A stretch of 64,000 bases of DNA from Flavobacterium sp. J372. Its GTDB lineage: Bacteria; Bacteroidota; Bacteroidia; Flavobacteriales; Flavobacteriaceae. Position 1 is the stretch's first letter. Each line of letters starts with the position of its first letter. Below the pieces are notes generated by a model that was not told the DNA's origin, did no database searches, and saw only the letters and a program-made list of their open reading frames with translations. The position numbers and the translations under genes are program-made. The stretch spans positions 3,070,001 through 3,134,000 of the forward strand of contig NZ_JAJOMZ010000004.1 of assembly GCF_024699965.1 (NCBI RefSeq), written 5' to 3'. Shown here in pieces: positions 59,000 through 64,000 of this stretch.

Positions 59000-60082
59000 A
59001 TGTCCGCAAACAATTGTGCCCCTGCAGCTGATAGAAAAAAACTTGGATTCCTGGACCGGTACCTAACTTTATGGATTTTCCTGGCTATGGCAATAGGCGT
59101 AGCACTTGGCTACCTGCTGCCGTCAAGCAGTGACTTCATCAACTCCTTCTCAAGCGGCACCACCAATATACCCCTTGCAATTGGCTTAATCTTAATGATG
59201 TACCCACCGTTAGCAAAAGTAAATTACAGCAAGATGGGCGAAGTTTTTGCCAATACTAAAGTTTTAGGTGCTTCGCTGCTGCTTAATTGGGTTATCGGGC
59301 CAATCCTGATGTTTGCCCTTGCTTTACTATTTCTTAAAGGTTATCCGGAATATATGATTGGGGTTATCCTCATCGGGCTGGCGCGCTGCATTGCGATGGT
59401 GGTAGTTTGGAACGACCTTGCTGATGGCAATCGTGAATATGCTGCCGGGCTTATTGCGCTCAACAGTATTTTCCAGGTTTTTCTATACAGCGTATATGCC
59501 TATATTTTTATAACAATTCTTCCGCCCTATTTCGGTTACGATGGCTTTGATGTAGATATTAGTATTGGCCAGATTGCAGAAAGTGTGGGTATTTATCTAG
59601 GTATACCTTTTGCTTTGGGTATCATAAGCAGGTATGCTTTGATCAGGCTTAAGGGAATTGAATGGTTTCAGACTAAATATGTTCCTTTTATATCACCAAT
59701 AACCTTAATAGCTCTTCTGTTTACTATCGTAGTAATGTTTAGCCTTAAAGGAGAACTGATTGTTCAGATACCAATGGATGTTGTCAGGATTGCGATACCG
59801 CTAGTAATTTACTTTACAATCATGTTTGTAATAAGCTTCTTCACGGGGCGCTTCTTTGGGGCCGACTATTCAAAAAGCACGTCCATAGCATTTACGGCAA
59901 CGGGAAATAATTTTGAACTGGCTATCGCTGTAGCCATTGGTGTGTTCGGGATTAACAGCGGCCAGGCTTTTGCGGGGGTTATAGGCCCATTAGTAGAGGT
60001 ACCTGCTCTAATTGCGCTAGTCAACCTTGCTTATTATTTCCGAAAGAAATTTTACATAAAAAATGGTCCTGCAGAAAACTAG
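59000..60082 (+). CDS. arsB: ACR3 family arsenite efflux transporter
   Basis: 360 residues, ten membrane helices. The ACR3 hallmark '[19 protein letters not shown]' contains the conserved Cys needed for As(III) transport, and '[20 protein letters not shown]' the helix 9 motif. It exports arsenite across the inner membrane. Commonly labelled arsB or acr3; it is not the unrelated ArsB antiporter of E. coli. Last gene of the ars operon. Confidence 0.94.
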   Translation: MSANNCAPAADRKKLGFLDRYLTLWIFLAMAIGVALGYLLPSSSDFINSFSSGTTNIPLAIGLILMMYPPLAKVNYSKMGEVFANTKVLGASLLLNWVIGPILMFALALLFLKGYPEYMIGVILIGLARCIAMVVVWNDLADGNREYAAGLIALNSIFQVFLYSVYAYIFITILPPYFGYDGFDVDISIGQIAESVGIYLGIPFALGIISRYALIRLKGIEWFQTKYVPFISPITLIALLFTIVVMFSLKGELIVQIPMDVVRIAIPLVIYFTIMFVISFFTGRFFGADYSKSTSIAFTATGNNFELAIAVAIGVFGINSGQAFAGVIGPLVEVPALIALVNLAYYFRKKFYIKNGPAEN

Positions 60083-60126
60083 TAAAATACATAGTAAAAT
60101 TTATTTATTGCACCCAGCTTACAAAT

Positions 60127-60699
60127 TTATGCGCAGCAGTTGTTTCCGCTTTGTATAGGTGGGCACGGCACAGTGCCATAACTGCAGTACACGCAGCAAT
60201 CTCCCTGTTTAGGTTTTAGTGTGGTACTGCAACTGCTGCACTGGTAAAAGAACGTACAAGCATTTTCCGGCATTAGCTCTTCATTTTTGAAGCCGCACTC
60301 CGGGCAGGTTATCACCGATACCAAATTAACTTTATTTCCTTTCGTATGCAGCCTGTTGCGGTAATAGTTTACAAGCGCTGAGGCTAACAGCACAAACATT
60401 CCAGCGTAGATAAAGGTTAGTTCCATGGTAATGTAACCATATACGATAAGGCCTCCACCCGGCACACCTACCATCAAGGGATACAAGCAACGATGTCTAC
60501 GGTAAGAAAGAAGCAAGCCGATGAGAAAAACGCCTATGAGCGCCAGAAAGACCGGCATGGTCCATCTGCCAAAAAGTTCAACGCCTCCAAGGCCTAAGGC
60601 AGAGGCGCCAAAAGCAAATAGCGGAAAGCAGCATGGTGACAGCAATGCAGTTAGGAAAATAGCGCCAACTCCTATACGGTCAATCTTATAATTTTTCAT
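60127..60699 (-). CDS. MerC-like membrane protein fused to a GDCCVxC domain
   Basis: 190 residues from ATG 60699; a TTG 21 bases upstream overlaps the -7 promoter box and is rejected. Residues ~1-110 hold four membrane helices of the MerC/mercury-transport type with a Cys pair in helix 1 ('LLSPCCFPLFAFG'). Residues ~125-190 are a soluble Cys-rich part: 'CPECGFKNEELMP', then 'CSSCSTTLKPKQGDCCVYC' and 'PCPPIQSGNNCCA'. GDCCVxC proteins normally occur as separate ~70-residue proteins in mer/ars/copper loci. The substrate may be Hg2+ or another thiophilic metal. No merA or merP is in the window. Confidence 0.85.
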   Translation of the reverse strand: MKNYKIDRIGVGAIFLTALLSPCCFPLFAFGASALGLGGVELFGRWTMPVFLALIGVFLIGLLLSYRRHRCLYPLMVGVPGGGLIVYGYITMELTFIYAGMFVLLASALVNYYRNRLHTKGNKVNLVSVITCPECGFKNEELMPENACTFFYQCSSCSTTLKPKQGDCCVYCSYGTVPCPPIQSGNNCCA

Positions 60700-60717
60700 G
60701 TCGTGTAACGATTTCAG

Positions 60718-60725
60718 CAAATATA
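60718..60725 (-). promoter_or_regulatory. -7 promoter element (TATATTTG) of the MerC-fusion gene
   Basis: A full match to TAnnTTTG on the minus strand, 19 bases before ATG 60699. It overlaps the alternative TTG start, which therefore cannot be used on this transcript. Confidence 0.5.
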
Positions 60726-60877
60726 ATAATTCCCATGCTTAATTATGTTTAATACGTGAATGTGATGCATGAGTGAATGGTAATTCCGTCTGGGTTTCGA
60801 TCCTGCTGGCAAACTGGCTGGGTATATTCAAATGTTAACAGTCTCTAAAGCCCGTAGGGTATGCAGCAGGCATTAAT

Positions 60878-60885
60878 TATCTTTG
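60878..60885 (+). promoter_or_regulatory. -7 promoter element (TATCTTTG) of the DUF305 gene
   Basis: A full match to TAnnTTTG, 26 bases before the ATG at 60912. I see no clear -33 TTG at the expected distance. Confidence 0.45.
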
Positions 60886-60911
60886 ATAGTTAACTTCAAA
60901 CCTCTTACATT

Positions 60912-61592
60912 ATGAAAAATAAAATTCTGGTAAATGCAGCTATTGCCGGGCTGTTGCTGCTATCCGGCTGCAAAAACAAAACGGCAGAAGATGCCGATAA
61001 TAAAGGTACTGCTATTGATACTGTACAGCAAACCACTTCTCATGCGACAGCAGGCGCAAAGGCGACCGGCGACCTGATGGCTGACATGAATGAAATGATG
61101 GACAAGGTACATGCCTTGGAGAAAAAGGGAATTGCCGACTACGACCTTGCCGCCGAACTAAGGGAACACCACAAGGGCGCAATAGCAATGTCAGAAACGC
61201 AGCTGGATTCCGGTATAGATGCACAGCTCAAAGAGATGGCACAGAAGATAATGGACGCGCAGCAAAAAGAAGTAGACCAAATCGACAAGATGCTTGACGG
61301 TTACGATGACAAAGCAAAGGATTATGACCCTATGAACACTGATAGTGGATTAGGCAAGGCCATGATGGATAACATGCAGGCTATGATGAAAATGCCGGAG
61401 ATGGATGCGGTTTCGGTAGACAAGTCATTTGCAACGATGATGATCAAGCACCATCAGGATGGCATTAAGATGGGCAAGACAATACAGCAGTATGCAAAAG
61501 ATACGAAATTTAAACAGATGGCGCAGAAGATGATTTCAGACCAGCAAAAAGAAATTGAGGCACTTCAAAATTGGCTGACGCAGCATAAATAA
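60912..61592 (+). CDS. DUF305 lipoprotein
   Basis: 226 residues. Lipoprotein signal with lipobox 'LLLSGC' (Cys20), an acidic low-complexity linker, then two DUF305 half-domains with the His-rich motifs 'LREHHKGAIAMSETQLDSG' and 'MMIKHHQDGIKMGKTI'. DUF305 proteins are ferritin-like four-helix bundles frequently encoded with copper-resistance genes; metal binding by the HH and Met residues is presumed. It is convergent with the second DUF305 gene and ends at a strong terminator. Confidence 0.88.
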   Translation: MKNKILVNAAIAGLLLLSGCKNKTAEDADNKGTAIDTVQQTTSHATAGAKATGDLMADMNEMMDKVHALEKKGIADYDLAAELREHHKGAIAMSETQLDSGIDAQLKEMAQKIMDAQQKEVDQIDKMLDGYDDKAKDYDPMNTDSGLGKAMMDNMQAMMKMPEMDAVSVDKSFATMMIKHHQDGIKMGKTIQQYAKDTKFKQMAQKMISDQQKEIEALQNWLTQHK

Positions 61593-61608
61593 AAAATAGG
61601 TTATAGTA

Positions 61609-61637
61609 AAAAGCCCCTGCTGTGCAGGGGCTTTTTT
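61609..61637. terminator. Bidirectional terminator between the two DUF305 genes
   Basis: Perfect stem AAAAAGCCCCTGC / GCAGGGGCTTTTT with loop TGT and T runs on both strands. Confidence 0.9.
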
Positions 61638-61683
61638 CGTTCAGGTGCAGTGATGCACAGGTGATCCGATACAGTCCCTATTG

Positions 61684-62307
61684 TTACCTTTTGTTAGCAA
61701 TAAGCCAATTGCTCATTTCGATTATCTCCTGTGACTGCATCTCGACAATACCATTGGCCATTGCCGATAGTTCAGTGTCGCTCCCGTGGTGAAGGTAGGA
61801 TGATGCGCTGTCTATCGCAGCCTGATGGTGTATGATCATAAGGCTGGCAAAATCATTGTCAATATCACCGGTGATCACCTGCTGGTCAGCCATGGCATCC
61901 ATTTTATTCATCCCCATCATCTGCTCCTCCATAAATCCCATATCCATATCATCAACCGCTAGCCCTGAAAGGATAGCCTGAAGCTCCTGTATCTCCTGCT
62001 GCTGTTCGGTCATTATAGCCTGCGCCATGGACTTCATCTCTGCATTGTTACCTTCCTGCAGCTCCAGGTTAGCCATAGCGATGGCGCCCTGATGATGCAT
62101 GATCATCATCGCGGCAAAATCCACATCCGGGTCATGGGTCATTTCCATGGCCGCCATTTCATCCATCATGCCATGCATGGTATCCATCATCTTGTTGTCA
62201 TCATGAGCCTGTAGCTGTACCGCATTGTCGGTTGCGCTGTCATCATCGGAACATGAAACCATGAATGACAGGGCAGCTGCTGTTACTAATACAATTGTTT
62301 TTTTCAT
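61684..62307 (-). CDS. DUF305 lipoprotein, copper operon
   Basis: 207 residues: lipoprotein signal with lipobox Cys ('ALSFMVSCSDDD'), then a Met/His-rich two-part DUF305 domain ('MMIMHHQGAIAMANLELQEG', 'LMIIHHQAAIDSASSYLHHG') with many Met between ('MDMGFMEEQMMGMNKMD'), suggesting Cu(I) binding. It is a paralogue of the gene at 60912. It follows the Cys-rich four-helix protein gene by 10 bases and belongs to the leftward multicopper oxidase operon. Confidence 0.88.
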   Translation of the reverse strand: MKKTIVLVTAAALSFMVSCSDDDSATDNAVQLQAHDDNKMMDTMHGMMDEMAAMEMTHDPDVDFAAMMIMHHQGAIAMANLELQEGNNAEMKSMAQAIMTEQQQEIQELQAILSGLAVDDMDMGFMEEQMMGMNKMDAMADQQVITGDIDNDFASLMIIHHQAAIDSASSYLHHGSDTELSAMANGIVEMQSQEIIEMSNWLIANKR

Positions 62308-62317
62308 AATTGTCGGT

Positions 62318-62662
62318 TTAGTTGTTTGTTATCATATTGTTGCACGCATCGGCGCACGACCTGCAGGCTTCTGCGCATTGCACGCAGTGCTCCATTCCCA
62401 TAGCAGCATGTTTTTCGCATTCCTCTGCACATGCATTGCATACCTCAGCACATAAGCGGCAAAGCTCAATGCTGTAATCACTTCCCAGGCTCATCATCTC
62501 CGCAGCCGCCCTGCAGATAGCCGCACACTCCAAATCCAGCCTGATACACCTTGCAAGATGATTCACCTGGTCTTCGCTTAAACACTCTGTTGCGCAATGA
62601 TTGCACGCGACCGCACAGGCCAGGCAGGCTCTGATACAGTCCATAAATCTTTGATGTGACAT
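62318..62662 (-). CDS. Four-helix-bundle copper-binding protein (Csp/DUF326 family)
   Basis: 114 residues containing 19 Cys, spaced mostly CxxC and CxxxC on predicted helices (Cys 9, 13, 16, 20, 23, 27, 39, 46, 50, 68, 71, 75, 78, 82, 93, 96, 100, 103, 107). This is the copper storage protein plan, in which Cys line the core of the bundle and bind many Cu(I) ions. There is no signal peptide, so it is cytosolic like Csp3. It sits between the multicopper oxidase and a DUF305 gene, 28 and 10 bases from them. Confidence 0.9.
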   Translation of the reverse strand: MSHQRFMDCIRACLACAVACNHCATECLSEDQVNHLARCIRLDLECAAICRAAAEMMSLGSDYSIELCRLCAEVCNACAEECEKHAAMGMEHCVQCAEACRSCADACNNMITNN

Positions 62663-62690
62663 AGTCTAAAAATTTAAAATTAAATACTTT

Positions 62691-64000
62691 TTAATAGGTG
62701 AAGGCAAGGCCTCCTCCAAGACCCATATCACTGTCGTAATGTGCCGACAGTGACCAGAATTTGGTCAGGATGTACCTGCTTCCCACGCTATACTCGTAAT
62801 CGGTGTTCCACATCCCCCACAGCCTGAGCCTCGAGGTGACCGGGATATCATCCCTTGTGAACTGAAGCCTCACCCTGCCTTCATGGTCGACCCTTAAATC
62901 GCTTTCTACAAACCACGGCAGCACATATATTAATCCCAGGCACGCTACTGCCCTTTGATCCTGCGTGTTGATCTGCCCGAAGAGGTTTTTCTCGGCATCG
63001 CTGGCATCATGGTACCTGAAATCAAAACCTACGTAAGCGGACAGGAATTGCATCTTGTCGAGATACCGCCCTATGTGCGCCTCGGTCTCATAACCTGCTT
63101 CATTATTGTAACCGAGCCTCCATTCCAGGTCCGCAAAATTGCGGGTGCCGTCAAGGCGAAGCTCGCCATCGCTGCCGTTGCTTTCAAGGCCGATGTCTGC
63201 GGAAAAGTAGTAGCGCCTGTCGTCAGCATATACTTTGCCTAGTGCCTCTTCGGCATCGGGTATTTGTGGATTCGGCGGGGAATTTTCATAGGTAAAGATC
63301 CTCCCCATGCCTGACATCATATGGTATAAGATATGGCAGTGGAAAAACCAGTCACCGTACTTCGCATCGGCATGGAATTCGATGGTATCGGTTTCCATCG
63401 GCATGACATCGATAACATTCTTTAATGGAGAATAATCACCATGCTGGTTCACCACCCTGAAGTAATGCCCGTGCAGGTGCATCGGGTGGCGCATCATGGA
63501 GTTATTGGTCATTACAATGCGGATATTCTCCCCTTGTTTTATCAGTATTTTGTCGGTCTCCGATACTACCTTATCATCAATGGTCCAGACGTAGCGGTTC
63601 ATATTGCCTGTCAGTTCGAAATGGATAGTGCGTACCGGACCCTCCGGCAACGTTGTTTTCTTGGGTGATTTGAGCATATTGTAGTTCAGCGTGACGATTT
63701 CGCTGCTTGCGCTGCTATGGGCACTGTGGTCCATACCTGCGTCCATTCCCATATCCATAGCCCCCGCATCTGCTGATTCGCCAGTTATCTCAGGATACAT
63801 CACCGCGTTCATGTCCATGGTTTGCAGGCTCATATCCATACCCATATCCTTCATTTGGCCGCCTACCGTCATCATGTCGTTCATCATTTTCATGCCTTCA
63901 AAATAGTTCAGGCGCGCAAGTGGCTGCTCGAGCTGCTTTATGCCCTGCCCAAGCCAGAGCGAGGCTTGCCCGGTTCTGTCTTCGGCAGTAGCGACAAATT
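62691..64000 (-). CDS. Multicopper oxidase fused to a CopB-like domain (partial, runs off the window)
   Basis: The frame is open to the right edge, so the N-terminus is missing; the first visible residues are 'FVATAEDRTGQASLWLGQG'. A Met-rich region of CopA/PcoA type follows ('MGMDMSLQTMDMN'), then the third cupredoxin domain with type 1/3 copper motifs 'HPMHLHGHYF' and 'HCHILYHMMSGM'. After a Pro-rich linker, ~170 residues of strands resemble the outer-membrane CopB barrel ('YFSADIGLESNG', 'RYILTKFWSLSAHYDSDMG') and end in 'LAFTY'. It probably oxidises Cu(I) in the periplasm. In Pseudomonas CopA and CopB are separate proteins. Confidence 0.88.
   Translation of the reverse strand, partial: FVATAEDRTGQASLWLGQGIKQLEQPLARLNYFEGMKMMNDMMTVGGQMKDMGMDMSLQTMDMNAVMYPEITGESADAGAMDMGMDAGMDHSAHSSASSEIVTLNYNMLKSPKKTTLPEGPVRTIHFELTGNMNRYVWTIDDKVVSETDKILIKQGENIRIVMTNNSMMRHPMHLHGHYFRVVNQHGDYSPLKNVIDVMPMETDTIEFHADAKYGDWFFHCHILYHMMSGMGRIFTYENSPPNPQIPDAEEALGKVYADDRRYYFSADIGLESNGSDGELRLDGTRNFADLEWRLGYNNEAGYETEAHIGRYLDKMQFLSAYVGFDFRYHDASDAEKNLFGQINTQDQRAVACLGLIYVLPWFVESDLRVDHEGRVRLQFTRDDIPVTSRLRLWGMWNTDYEYSVGSRYILTKFWSLSAHYDSDMGLGGGLAFTY

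Overview
The window looks like chromosome of a Flavobacteriaceae bacterium, most likely Flavobacterium or a close relative. Reasons seen in the sequence: a SprA-type type IX secretion translocon, two secreted proteins ending in a type IX sorting domain, Bacteroidetes -7 promoter elements (TAnnTTTG) in front of several genes, and the flavobacterial order maeB-ruvA-sprA-gcvH-vanZ next to a cytochrome oxidase cluster.

Layout. 0-4 kb: tRNA-Phe, then a repetitive secreted adhesin-like gene read leftward and interrupted by one in-frame amber codon. 4-7 kb: a DUF255/YyaL protein and an MscS channel. 7-11 kb: a small orphan gene flanked by two copies of the tsaB 3' tail, then tsaB and an efflux adaptor/TolC pair. 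11-18 kb: a DUF4403 lipoprotein and, read leftward, the oxidase assembly block (ctaB, two subunit III genes, subunit IV, a thioredoxin-fold-like protein, SCO, DUF420, a small membrane protein). 18-33 kb: deoC, vanZ, gcvH, sprA, ruvA, maeB, queG, ruvB, an acetyltransferase and an APC permease. 34-41.5 kb: a PAS histidine kinase, a short-chain dehydrogenase, an RCC1-repeat secreted protein and a TPR/AraC regulator.

42-52.2 kb is one potassium system: an NtrC-type response regulator, a well-spaced sigma-54 (-24/-12) promoter, two small proteins, kdpF, kdpA, kdpB, kdpC, an outer-membrane porin, a kdpD lacking its kinase half, and a separate histidine kinase. The last genes are coupled by TAATG overlaps. 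The sequence suggests that high-affinity K+ uptake here is controlled by an enhancer-binding protein and sigma-54 instead of the classical KdpE.

52.3-64 kb is a metal and metalloid resistance region starting just after a fragment resembling the 3' end of a tRNA, a possible integration scar. It holds a TonB receptor/P1B-ATPase/HMA-protein operon with a Cys-rich DUF6660 protein, a divergent arsR-DUF6428-arsC-acr3 operon with a palindrome over its promoter, a MerC-GDCCVxC fusion, two DUF305 proteins, a 19-Cys copper-storage-like protein, and a multicopper oxidase fused to a CopB-like domain that runs off the right edge.

Quality warning: six genes between 11 and 36 kb are broken by single-base length changes in or beside homopolymer runs (DUF4403 gene, thioredoxin-like gene, coxIII, sprA, queG, PAS kinase), and one gene by a single amber codon. 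Changing one base restores a full-length family member in each case, so sequencing or assembly error is the simplest reading. I saw no such break in the 42-64 kb part.
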